Positions 14,901 through 21,733 of a stretch of DNA of 22,183 nucleotides are shown in pieces; position 1 is the first letter of the stretch; every line of letters begins with the position of its first letter. Source of the stretch: a bacterium (GTDB lineage: Bacteria > Gemmatimonadota > Glassbacteria > GWA2-58-10); assembly GCA_021372515.1 (NCBI GenBank), contig JAJFUG010000215.1:1-22183 (forward strand), written 5' to 3'. A program made the translations under genes and the position numbers. Below the pieces are notes generated by a model, which saw nothing but the letters and a program-made list of their open reading frames with translations, did not search any database and was not told the origin of the DNA.

Positions 14901-16229
14901 TTATTTCTTGGCCGCCCGGTCCTGGCTCATCACCGTAAACTTGCCGTAGCGGATAAGCTGCACCAGGTTCCGTCCGGCCGGGCAGGTGAAGCTGCACGAG
15001 CCGCACTCGATGCAGTCCTTCACGTTAAGCTCACGGCAACGGTCCCAGCGCTCGTTCTCGGCCAGAAGGGCCAGGTCGCAGGGCAACAGGTGGATCGGAC
15101 AGGCATCCACGCAGCCGCCGCAACGGATGCAGGCGCGGTGAAGGCTTTCCGGCACCGGCTCGGGTATCAGCAGCAGACCGTTGGTCCCCTTGAGCACCGG
15201 CACCTCCAGGTTCGGCAGGGCCACGCCCATCATCGGCCCGCCCATCACCGCCTTGCCCAGGTTCTCGGCCACCCCGCCCGTTTTCTCCAGCAGCTCGCTG
15301 ATCAGCATCCCCACCCGCACGCTGTAGTTGCCGGGGTTCAGCGCGGCGCCGCCGGTCACGGTGACCACTTTCTCGATCAGCGGGCGTCCCGTGGTCACGG
15401 CGTCGAACACCGAAAGCACTGTGGAGACGTTCTGCACCACGCAGCCCACGTCCATCGGCAGCTTGCCCGAGGGGACCTGGCGGCCGGCAATGGCCTCGAT
15501 AAGCTGTTTCTCACCGCCCTGCGGGTACTTGGTCTGGAGCGTGACCACCTGCCAGCCCTCGCGCCCCTTGGCCTGCCCGGCAACGGCGGCCAGGGCCTCG
15601 GGTTTGTTGCTCTCCACGGCGAGGTACACTTTCGCGCAGCCAAGCACGCGGGCGATAATCCCCACTCCGGCCACCAGGTCGGCGCTGCGCTCGAGCATCT
15701 GACGGTAGTCGGTGGTGAGGTAGGGCTCGCACTCTGCGCCGTTGAGGATGAAAACGTCGATCTTACGGTCGGCGGGAGGAGAGAGTTTGACATGCGTGGG
15801 GAAAGCCGCGCCGCCCAGACCTACGATGCCGGCGTCGCGGATGATCTTCTTGATCTCGTCCACACCCAGGCTTTCCGGGTCGCGGCGGGTGAGCAGCCCG
15901 GGTTCCCACTCGTCCTGGCCGTCCGACTCGATCACCACGGCCTGCATACTGACCCCGCTCGGGTGCAGAGCCTCGCCGACCGACTTGACTGTGCCCGAAA
16001 CCGGGCTGTGCAACGGGATGCTCACGAACCCGGTCGCACGGGCCACCAGCGTGCCGACCTTGACCGCATCCCCGCTGGCCACGGCCAGCTCCAGCGGCGC
16101 TCCGATGTGCTGCTGCAAGGGCAGCACCACTTTCGAGGGCAGCGCGACCGGCTCAATCTTTTTATCTTTGGTGGCGTCTTTGAACTCGGGAGGATGGACC
16201 CCCCCGCGGAACGTGGCGAGCTTAACCAT
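14901..16229 (-). CDS. rnfC: Rnf complex NADH-binding subunit RnfC
   Basis: Peripheral subunit where NAD+ is reduced, related to NuoF and NqrA. The 442-aa protein starts with the RnfC barrel-like segment (FRGGVHPPEFK), continues with a Rossmann-like NADH/FMN-binding core (GLGGAAFPTHVKL, LNGAECEPYLTTD), and ends with two 4Fe-4S motifs: CxxCxxCxxxC at 367/370/373/377 and at 406/409/412/416. The two ferredoxin-type motifs identify it as RnfC and not NqrA. ATG at 16229 follows AGGAAGG. It lies 12 nt after nrdR, so it is almost surely in the same transcript. Long frames on the opposite strand are shadows of it. Confidence 0.97.
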   Translation of the reverse strand: MVKLATFRGGVHPPEFKDATKDKKIEPVALPSKVVLPLQQHIGAPLELAVASGDAVKVGTLVARATGFVSIPLHSPVSGTVKSVGEALHPSGVSMQAVVIESDGQDEWEPGLLTRRDPESLGVDEIKKIIRDAGIVGLGGAAFPTHVKLSPPADRKIDVFILNGAECEPYLTTDYRQMLERSADLVAGVGIIARVLGCAKVYLAVESNKPEALAAVAGQAKGREGWQVVTLQTKYPQGGEKQLIEAIAGRQVPSGKLPMDVGCVVQNVSTVLSVFDAVTTGRPLIEKVVTVTGGAALNPGNYSVRVGMLISELLEKTGGVAENLGKAVMGGPMMGVALPNLEVPVLKGTNGLLLIPEPVPESLHRACIRCGGCVDACPIHLLPCDLALLAENERWDRCRELNVKDCIECGSCSFTCPAGRNLVQLIRYGKFTVMSQDRAAKK

Positions 16230-16241
16230 CTGACCTTCCTG

Positions 16242-16709
16242 TCACTCCGGATTGACTCTTTCCGGACCCAGTTCCCGGATCTGTTTCTCGAACTCCGAAA
16301 CCGCCTCGAAACGGTAATAGACCGAGGCGAAACGCACATAGGCCACCGGGTCGAGCTTCTTGAGCTGCTTGATCACTTCCTCGCCCAGGACCTTGCTCGG
16401 CACCTCACTGACATTCAAACGGTCGATGGCCTTTTCCACCTGGTGAATCAGCCGGTCGATGTCATCCATGCGCACCGGACGTTTCTTGCAGGCGGTGATA
16501 AGGCCCATCTTCAACTTTTCGGCGCTGTAGGGCTCCCGCCGCCCGTCACTCTTGACCACCATCAGCGGGATGCTCTCAATGTACTCGTAGGTGGTGAAGC
16601 GGCGCTTGCACTCGAAACACTCGCGGCGGCGGCGGATTATGGACCCATCCTTCACTGCGCGGGAGTCGACCACCCGGCTGTCCTCATAGTTGCAGAACGG
16701 ACATTTCAT
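16242..16709 (-). CDS. nrdR: Transcriptional repressor NrdR
   Basis: Repressor of ribonucleotide reductase genes that binds NrdR boxes and senses ATP/dATP. The 155-aa protein has the N-terminal zinc ribbon with Cys3, Cys6, Cys31 and Cys34, followed by the basic patch RRRREC and the ATP-cone domain (VVKSDGRREPYSAEKL to YRFEAVSEFEKQI). The length is normal. ATG at 16709 begins 4 nt after the cpoB stop and has no good ribosome binding site of its own, so it is probably translated by coupling. No nrd gene is in the window, so its targets lie elsewhere. Confidence 0.97.
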   Translation of the reverse strand: MKCPFCNYEDSRVVDSRAVKDGSIIRRRRECFECKRRFTTYEYIESIPLMVVKSDGRREPYSAEKLKMGLITACKKRPVRMDDIDRLIHQVEKAIDRLNVSEVPSKVLGEEVIKQLKKLDPVAYVRFASVYYRFEAVSEFEKQIRELGPERVNPE

Positions 16710-16713
16710 AGGT

Positions 16714-17478
16714 TCAGGGATTCAACCTGGCGCGAGCCATCTGGGCTGCATCGGAGTCCGGGTATTTCTGGACCACTGTCTGCAGGAACGTTTCTCCGCG
16801 CGCTTTCTGCCCCATGCTGATATAACAGTCACCGATCCGGTAGAGCGCGTCCGGGACGAGCTGGGAATCGGGGAAACGGTCCACGATCTGGCGGTAGGCC
16901 TTGATCGCTTCGTCGTACTTTTTCAGCGCCCGGAAGCTGTTCCCGATGTAGAGGTTCGCATTCGCCGCCAGCGGGATATCAGGATAGCGGGCCAGAAAAT
17001 CCCGGAAACCCTCGATAGCCATCTGGTAGTTGCTGGCGGTGAAATCCTTGTAGGCAAGTTCGTAGAGCTGATTGGGATCAGCCGCGTTCTGGGTGGCAGG
17101 GGTGGCGGTTGCACTACCGCCTGCAGCGGGGACGCTCTGCCCCGAGACGGCGCGCGCCTGGAACTCGGACTGTAAACGCAGAAGCCGCTGCTCTGTGTCG
17201 GAAATTCTCTGCTGGAGGGTGGACATCTGCTCTTCAAGTTGCCCGGTGTCGCTGCGGTAGCCGGCCTGGAAACGGTCGAGCGTCTCCACGCGCTGATTGA
17301 CCAGGCTGTCCAGCAGGGCGATCTGGCTTTTGAGCTGGCGCTGGTCCTGGCGCAGGCCGAACACCTCGGAACGCAGGATTTGCAGATCGCTCGACTTGGC
17401 CCCGCCGCAACCGGCCACGGCCAGCACTGCCAGAACCAGAATCGCGGCCAGGCTGCTTTTCCCGCAAACTGCCATCAT
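16714..17478 (-). CDS. cpoB: Tol-Pal accessory protein CpoB (YbgF), lipoprotein form
   Basis: Cell-division coordinator that in E. coli links Tol-Pal with peptidoglycan synthesis. The 254-aa protein has an N-terminal coiled-coil region (about 30-100, with LRQDQRQLKSQIALLDSLVNQ-type heptads), a Ser/Ala/Thr linker (about 108-132), and a C-terminal block of TPR repeats (YELAYKDFTASNYQMAIEGF, ANLYIGNSFRALKKYDEAI, DALYRIGDCYISMG). The signal ends in a lipobox VAGC with Cys24, so it should be lipid-anchored, whereas the E. coli protein is soluble. ATG at 17478 (or 17475) follows GGGAGGGG. It lies after the pal terminator and starts the run into nrdR and rnf. Confidence 0.88.
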   Translation of the reverse strand: MMAVCGKSSLAAILVLAVLAVAGCGGAKSSDLQILRSEVFGLRQDQRQLKSQIALLDSLVNQRVETLDRFQAGYRSDTGQLEEQMSTLQQRISDTEQRLLRLQSEFQARAVSGQSVPAAGGSATATPATQNAADPNQLYELAYKDFTASNYQMAIEGFRDFLARYPDIPLAANANLYIGNSFRALKKYDEAIKAYRQIVDRFPDSQLVPDALYRIGDCYISMGQKARGETFLQTVVQKYPDSDAAQMARARLNP

Positions 17479-17531
17479 TGCCCCTCCCGGCTCGGTGACT
17501 TTCCAGCGCGGGCCTGCGGCCCCGAATGGGC

Positions 17532-17573
17532 GTATTAAACAAGTGGGCGCCGGTGAATATATCGGCGCCCACT
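17532..17573 (-). terminator. Intrinsic terminator after pal
   Basis: AGTGGGCGCCG (17542-17552) pairs perfectly with CGGCGCCCACT (17563-17573), an 11-bp stem with a 10-nt AT-rich loop. The minus strand continues TGTTTAATAC. This separates pal from cpoB. I see no clear promoter in the 50 nt left before cpoB, so read-through may supply the downstream genes. Confidence 0.8.
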
Positions 17574-17711
17574 CAGGTATTCCTCAACGGTGTCGTAAGA
17601 ACCGCGGGGATCGATACAAGCGGCCCCCCGTCCGTGCAGATCACGCGTTACCGCCGAGTCGCTAAAATTCACACTGATGCCGGCACGCATCCGTCCGACA
17701 TTCTCTCTATC
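17574..17711 (-). other. Unassigned stretch between pal and its terminator
   Basis: About 138 nt follow the pal stop before the terminator hairpin. I find no open frame with a ribosome binding site and no tRNA or known RNA fold. It is long for a 3' untranslated region in this otherwise tight cluster, so a small RNA from the pal 3' end is possible but unsupported. Confidence 0.3.
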
Positions 17712-18245
17712 TTAGAACTCAGCCTTGAACTCGTCCCGGCGGTTCTTGGACCAGCAGGACTCGTTGTGGCAGTCGGCGACCGGATTTTCCTCGCCCCAGC
17801 TCTTGACGGTGATGCGGCTGGCCGCCACACCGGCGTTGACCAGGAATTCCTGGGCGGAGGTGGCACGGCGCTCGCCGAGGGCCAGGTTGTAGGCCTCGGT
17901 GCCGCGCTCATCGCAGTAGCCCGAGACGAGCAGGGTCAGCTCACTGTTGTCCTTCAGGATCCCGGCGATCTCGGTCAGAACCGACTGATACTCCGGCTTG
18001 ATGTTGCTCTTGTCGAAATCGAAATAGACTATCTTGGCCGCGATCTGCTCGGCGGCCTTGGTCAGGCGCTCGCGGCGCTGACGGGCCAGCATCTCGGAGT
18101 CATCCTGCTTGGCCGGCTCAGGGGCCTTCTCGACAACGGGCGGAGCGGGAGGCGGAGGCGGCGGAGCGACTTCTTTCTTGTGGCAACCGAGAACCAGAGC
18201 GAACATAAGAGCTGCGAGTGTGGACACTAACATCTTTCTACTCAC
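17712..18245 (-). CDS. pal: Peptidoglycan-associated lipoprotein Pal
   Basis: Outer-membrane lipoprotein that binds peptidoglycan and TolB. The 177-aa protein has a lipoprotein signal with lipobox VLGC (Cys21), a proline-rich linker (about 27-40), and an OmpA-like domain with IVYFDFDKSNIKPEY and the peptidoglycan-binding GYCDERGTEAYNLALGERRA. Cys159 and Cys164 near the C-terminus match a cysteine pair found in many Pal proteins outside gammaproteobacteria and may form a disulfide. A GTG start at 18245 follows GGGGGTG; ATG at 18233 is the alternative. It has its own strong promoter, apart from tolB. Confidence 0.96.
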   Translation of the reverse strand: MSRKMLVSTLAALMFALVLGCHKKEVAPPPPPPAPPVVEKAPEPAKQDDSEMLARQRRERLTKAAEQIAAKIVYFDFDKSNIKPEYQSVLTEIAGILKDNSELTLLVSGYCDERGTEAYNLALGERRATSAQEFLVNAGVAASRITVKSWGEENPVADCHNESCWSKNRRDEFKAEF

Positions 18246-18359
18246 GAATCACCCCCGGCAATGAGTTGGACCAACTGAAAATTCTGCTTTCCAGAACTTC
18301 AGAAATAACGTATCCGTGGTGTACCCGGACGGATAACTACCTTGAAGTGCAATCAAATC
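18246..18359 (-). promoter_or_regulatory. Structured leader of pal
   Basis: The predicted 5' untranslated region of about 114 nt can fold into stems: TATCCGT (18311-18317) with ACGGATA (18329-18335), and an imperfect 11-bp stem of 18275-18286 with 18292-18302. A third palindrome, AGTTGG/CCAACT (18264-18269 with 18271-18276), overlaps the second stem and would compete with it. This is more structure than a plain leader needs. Confidence 0.4.
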
Positions 18360-18365
18360 AGTAAG

Positions 18366-18394
18366 ATTATTACACCAAAGCCCTCTTTTGTCAA
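18366..18394 (-). promoter_or_regulatory. Sigma70-type promoter of pal
   Basis: On the minus strand a perfect TTGACA (18394-18389), a 17-bp spacer, and AATAAT (18371-18366), five of six matches. The surroundings are AT-rich compared with the genes. This is the best match to a housekeeping promoter in the window and would let Pal be made in excess over the other Tol proteins. Confidence 0.75.
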
Positions 18395-18424
18395 GAGTAA
18401 AAGGTCGACAAATCCCGCCAATCC

Positions 18425-18437
18425 GGGGCAGCGCCCC
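18425..18437 (-). other. Small GC hairpin after tolB
   Basis: GGGGC (18425-18429) and GCCCC (18433-18437) form a 5-bp stem with a 3-nt loop about 20 nt past the tolB stop. No U-tract follows, so it is at best a weak 3' end or a Rho-dependent stop region. Confidence 0.3.
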
Positions 18438-18458
18438 TCCCAGACCCGCGTCCGGGGC

Positions 18459-19799
18459 TCATTCGGCGAAAGGCGACCAGGCTGGCGCGCTGCCGTCGCG
18501 GAACCGCGCATTCAGCGGATGCTGGTTGCGCCCGTCCCAGTCCATGACGAAAAGCTCGAAATTGCCACGACCGCCGCGGCGGTCTGAACAGAATATAATA
18601 TGCAGACCGTCCGGGCTCCAACAGGCATCCCGGTTTTCGCCGTCCGTGGTGAGTTGGATGAAATTGTCGCCGTTGGTGTCGATGATGGCGATCTGGAACA
18701 GGCCCACCTCGGTGGTCAGCACCACCTTGTCGCCGAACGGCAGGGGCCGCCAGCGCGGGGTGGTGTTGCGGCTTTCGAAAGTCAGGCGGCGCACGTTGAG
18801 GCCGTCGGCGCCCATGATAAAAATGTGCGGGTTGCCCGCGCGCGTGCTGGCAAAGGCCAGTTCCTCGCCGTTGGGCGACCAGCTCGGCTCGAAATCCATG
18901 GCGAAGCTATAGGTCAGACGGCGGGGCTTGTGCTCGCCCGGCGGAAGGTAGTAAATCTCCTGGTTGCCGGTGGCGCTGCTGGAAAAGGCCATGAAGCCGT
19001 TGCGCTTGCACCAGTCCGGGGCCTGGTCCACGCCCTTGGCCGCGTAGAGCACCTTGGCGCGCCGGGTGGCCACGTTCACCACGTAGATATCGGCGTCCCC
19101 GTCCCGCAGATTCGTATAGGCGATCTGGTCGCCGTCCGGGCTCCAGGTGGGGCTCTTGGCCAGAGTGCTGTCGGAGGTCAGCCGCACCACGTTGTACCCG
19201 TCGTAATCCGCGATGTAAATGTCCTTGGCCCGCTTGGCGGTCTGGCTGATAAAGGCGATATGCGTGCCGGCCACCCCGCGCTCGCCGGTGATGTTCAGCA
19301 CGATGTCGTCCGAGATGCGGTGCGCCACCTTGCGGATATGCTCCAGGTCGAGCTCGTAGTTCTTCAGGAATACCAAATCCCCCAGGGACAGGTCGTAGAC
19401 CCGTATCTCGGCCGAGGGCTTGCCCCCCACCATCAGGAACGAGCCGGCCACCAGATAGTCCGAGCCGGTGCCTTTCCAGCCGGCGTAGTCCACGCTGCCC
19501 TTGTCCGAGCTGAGCGCGGCAAAGGTCAGCTCATCCACGTTGCGGTTGACCAGGTCGAAGCGCAGCGAGAAATCCAGGTCGGCCAGCACCACCTCCCGCA
19601 GTTCCTGGGCCTGGGCGTGGATGTCGGGCATGGTCGGGTCGGCGACCGGCAGCGGCGCGACCACTATCTTGTAGCGCCGTATCTGGCTGGTCGTGATGCG
19701 GGTGCGGACTTCGCCCGAGGGCAGCTGGCCGGGTGGCGCCTGGGCCATTAGCGGCAGAGCGGCGAAGGTAAGCAGAACGAGCGCGATCATCCTTTTCAC
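18459..19799 (-). CDS. tolB: Tol-Pal system protein TolB
   Basis: Periplasmic protein that binds Pal and is pulled by TolA. The 446-aa form has a signal peptide (MKRMIALVLLTFAALPLMAQA), an N-terminal domain of about 150 residues (YKIVVAPLPV, LDFSLRFDLV), and a six-bladed propeller whose blades begin with PTWSPDGDQIAY, PDWCKRNG, PSWSPNGEELAF, PRWRPLPFGD, CWSPDGLHIIF and PAWSPFAE. GTG at 19799 is chosen because AAGGGA lies 9 nt upstream. A GTG at 19829 overlaps the preceding stop (GTGA) but lacks a ribosome binding site; ATG at 19790 is also possible. Confidence 0.95.
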   Translation of the reverse strand: MKRMIALVLLTFAALPLMAQAPPGQLPSGEVRTRITTSQIRRYKIVVAPLPVADPTMPDIHAQAQELREVVLADLDFSLRFDLVNRNVDELTFAALSSDKGSVDYAGWKGTGSDYLVAGSFLMVGGKPSAEIRVYDLSLGDLVFLKNYELDLEHIRKVAHRISDDIVLNITGERGVAGTHIAFISQTAKRAKDIYIADYDGYNVVRLTSDSTLAKSPTWSPDGDQIAYTNLRDGDADIYVVNVATRRAKVLYAAKGVDQAPDWCKRNGFMAFSSSATGNQEIYYLPPGEHKPRRLTYSFAMDFEPSWSPNGEELAFASTRAGNPHIFIMGADGLNVRRLTFESRNTTPRWRPLPFGDKVVLTTEVGLFQIAIIDTNGDNFIQLTTDGENRDACWSPDGLHIIFCSDRRGGRGNFELFVMDWDGRNQHPLNARFRDGSAPAWSPFAE

Positions 19800-19825
19800 A
19801 ATGGCCTGTCCCTTGCTCTTGTCTC

Positions 19826-20464
19826 TCACTGGGGTTTGTATTCGAAATCCAGATGCACCGTGAGCTGCGGTTCGCTGTAATCGGCCGGCAGCGGAGGCAG
19901 CGGGTTGGAGCTGAATACGGCGCGCAGGGCGGCCCGGTCGAAACTGGCCACTCCGCTGCTCGTCTCCACCCGTGCGTCGCTGATCGTGCCGTCCCCCCCC
20001 ACCCGGAAATAGATCGTGGCCACCACCGACTCCTCGCGGCCGCTGTAGGGGTTGATCCAGTTGCGGCTGATCTTGTCCACCATGATACGCAGGTAGTACG
20101 GGTACTCGAACACCTCATCCGAGCGCATGCCGCTCAGGCCCGGGTCGACCTGGGACAGGTTCTTGCCCTGGATGGTCGACTGCTGCGTCTGTTTCTGCGG
20201 CGTGGGCTTTTCTTTCTTGGGCTTGGGCTTGAGGCGCTTTTTCTCCTCCGGCGGAGGCGGTATCGTTTCCGCCTCCACCTGCTCCACCACATCCTCCGGT
20301 GGAGCGGCCTGCACATCCGGCATGGCGATGAGCTGCACCTGATAGACCGAAGGCAGGGAGATATAGGTGGTCCTGCGCCAGCCCGCCACCATCACGGCGG
20401 CCACCAGGGCCAGATGGATGAAAGCCGAGGTCAGAATCGCCTTGCGCAAAAAGCATCCTTTCAT
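19826..20464 (-). CDS. TonB-family protein in the TolA position
   Basis: Membrane-anchored periplasm-spanning protein of about 212 aa that most likely does the job of TolA. It has one N-terminal membrane helix (TSAFIHLALVAAVMVAGW), a short Pro/Glu/Lys linker (ETIPPPPEEKKRLKPKPKK), and a TonB-type C-terminal domain from about residue 120 (YYLRIMVDKISRNWINPYSG, VATIYFRVGGDGTISDARV, FDRAALRAV). Its place between tolR and tolB argues for a Tol role; many non-proteobacterial clusters carry such TonB-like proteins instead of the long helical TolA. ATG at 20464 has a weak ribosome binding site; GTG at 20488 is an alternative. Confidence 0.85.
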   Translation of the reverse strand: MKGCFLRKAILTSAFIHLALVAAVMVAGWRRTTYISLPSVYQVQLIAMPDVQAAPPEDVVEQVEAETIPPPPEEKKRLKPKPKKEKPTPQKQTQQSTIQGKNLSQVDPGLSGMRSDEVFEYPYYLRIMVDKISRNWINPYSGREESVVATIYFRVGGDGTISDARVETSSGVASFDRAALRAVFSSNPLPPLPADYSEPQLTVHLDFEYKPQ

Positions 20465-20501
20465 CGACCGCGGCCGGGCGTGCGCCACGGGCGAGCCTGT
20501 T

Positions 20502-20930
20502 TCAGCGTCCGGAGGGCGGCAGCACAGAGGGTTCGGCCACGAGGCCAAGAGATTCGAACCCGGCCTGTTTGATCAGCCCCAGGATCAGGGTCACCTTGCG
20601 GTAGGCGATGTCCTCATCCGCCCGCAGGTAGACCGCCTTGGTCTTGCTGCTGGCATAGTACTGGGCCAGCTTGTCGGCAAGCTGCTCCTCGGGCACGGCC
20701 TCATCGTTGAGGTAGATGCCCTTGTCCTTGCTCAGGGTGACCACCAGCCCGGTAAAGGTGAACGACTGCGCAACTTGCGTTTTGGGCAGCACCACCTCGA
20801 TCCCGCCCTGGAACAGCGGGGTCGAGATCATGAACACGATCAGCAGGGTCATGGTGACATCGACGAGGGAGGTGATGTTGATCTGATCCATCATCCCGTC
20901 CTCGTTCTCACGCTTGATGAACCTGGACAA
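20502..20930 (-). CDS. tolR: ExbD/TolR family proton-channel protein
   Basis: Inner-membrane protein that, with TolQ, turns the proton motive force into movement of the TolA-like protein. The 142-aa protein has one membrane helix with the essential Asp24 in NITSLVDVTMTLLIVFM, and a periplasmic domain ending in KVTLILGLIKQAGFESLGLVAEP split by strands. TTG at 20930 is a secure start, with GGAGGAAAGC directly upstream and no ATG nearby except inside the helix. It follows tolQ after 75 nt. Confidence 0.94.
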   Translation of the reverse strand: MSRFIKRENEDGMMDQINITSLVDVTMTLLIVFMISTPLFQGGIEVVLPKTQVAQSFTFTGLVVTLSKDKGIYLNDEAVPEEQLADKLAQYYASSKTKAVYLRADEDIAYRKVTLILGLIKQAGFESLGLVAEPSVLPPSGR

Positions 20931-20982
20931 GCTTTCCTCCCTACAGCGGTTGGACGATGCAGCCGCCGCGTGTATTCAGAGC

Positions 20983-20996
20983 GCCCCGGGAGGGGC
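20983..20996 (-). other. Small hairpin between tolQ and tolR
   Basis: GCCCC (20983-20987) and GGGGC (20992-20996) form a 5-bp stem with a 4-nt loop just after the tolQ stop. It has no U-tract. It may mark an mRNA processing or stability point that helps set the known excess of TolQ over TolR. Confidence 0.3.
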
Positions 20997-21005
20997 GGCG
21001 TCAAC

Positions 21006-21701
21006 TCAGAGGTTCAGGCTGCTCTTGTAGATAATCCCGGCCAGTTCGAGCGCGAAATTGTTGCAGCGCTCCACGATCATTTTCACCCGGCTGTTCAGGT
21101 AGTTGTAGCCCACGACCGCCGGAATAGCCACAAACAGGCCGGCCACTGTGGTAGTCAGGGCGTCCGCGATGCCGGGGGCGACCACCGCGATGTTGGCCGA
21201 GCCCTTGGTCGCAATGTCCAGGAAGGAGATCATGATGCCCCAGACCGTGCCCAGCAGGCCGAGGAAAGGGCTGATCGTGGTGCAGGTGGCCAGGAAGACG
21301 ATATACTTGCGCAACTCGGCGGCGCGGTCCGAAATGACACGCTCCATCGACATCAGCAGGTTGTCGCGCATCATCACCGTGGGATCGAACCCCAGACCGC
21401 TGTCCGCAGCGCGGGCGGCGATCAGCTTGCGCAGCTGGTGCACCTCGCGCACGGCGGTGCTGACCATGATCCCGATGGGAGAGACATCCATGTCGCGGGC
21501 CGCCTCCTGGATCTGTTCCAGGTCGCGCGCCTTGCGGAACCTCTCCATGAACATGTCGATCTCGGCAATTGCACGGCGAAGCAACCTGAACTTAGAACCC
21601 ATTATCGCCCAACTGACTACGGAGAAGATCGCCAGTGTGATCAGTATGAGCTGCGCTTCCCAACTGGCGTGAATAATCTTGTCCAGCAAATCTTTTCTCA
21701 A
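21006..21701 (-). CDS. tolQ: MotA/TolQ/ExbB family proton-channel protein
   Basis: Inner-membrane proton channel subunit of the Tol system. The 231-aa protein has three membrane helices: one near residues 17-35 and two near the C-terminal half, CTTISPFLGLLGTVWGIM and ADALTTTVAGLFVAIPAVVGY, which carry the conserved Gly and Thr residues of the channel. A cytoplasmic region of about 90 residues separates helix 1 from helix 2. A TTG start at 21701 follows AAAGGG. The next genes (tolR, TonB-like, tolB, pal) fix the assignment to Tol over Exb. It starts 32 nt after the sugar dehydrogenase. Confidence 0.93.
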   Translation of the reverse strand: MRKDLLDKIIHASWEAQLILITLAIFSVVSWAIMGSKFRLLRRAIAEIDMFMERFRKARDLEQIQEAARDMDVSPIGIMVSTAVREVHQLRKLIAARAADSGLGFDPTVMMRDNLLMSMERVISDRAAELRKYIVFLATCTTISPFLGLLGTVWGIMISFLDIATKGSANIAVVAPGIADALTTTVAGLFVAIPAVVGYNYLNSRVKMIVERCNNFALELAGIIYKSSLNL

Positions 21702-21733
21702 GGCTCAGCCCTTTCTGTCTCTGCTTTCTCCGG

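Noticed and set aside
15090-16820. Long plus-strand open frame of 576 codons opposite rnfC and nrdR
   Set aside because: It is the antisense shadow of two clear genes; its translation is His/Gln/Arg-rich with no family pattern, as is common opposite GC-rich genes.
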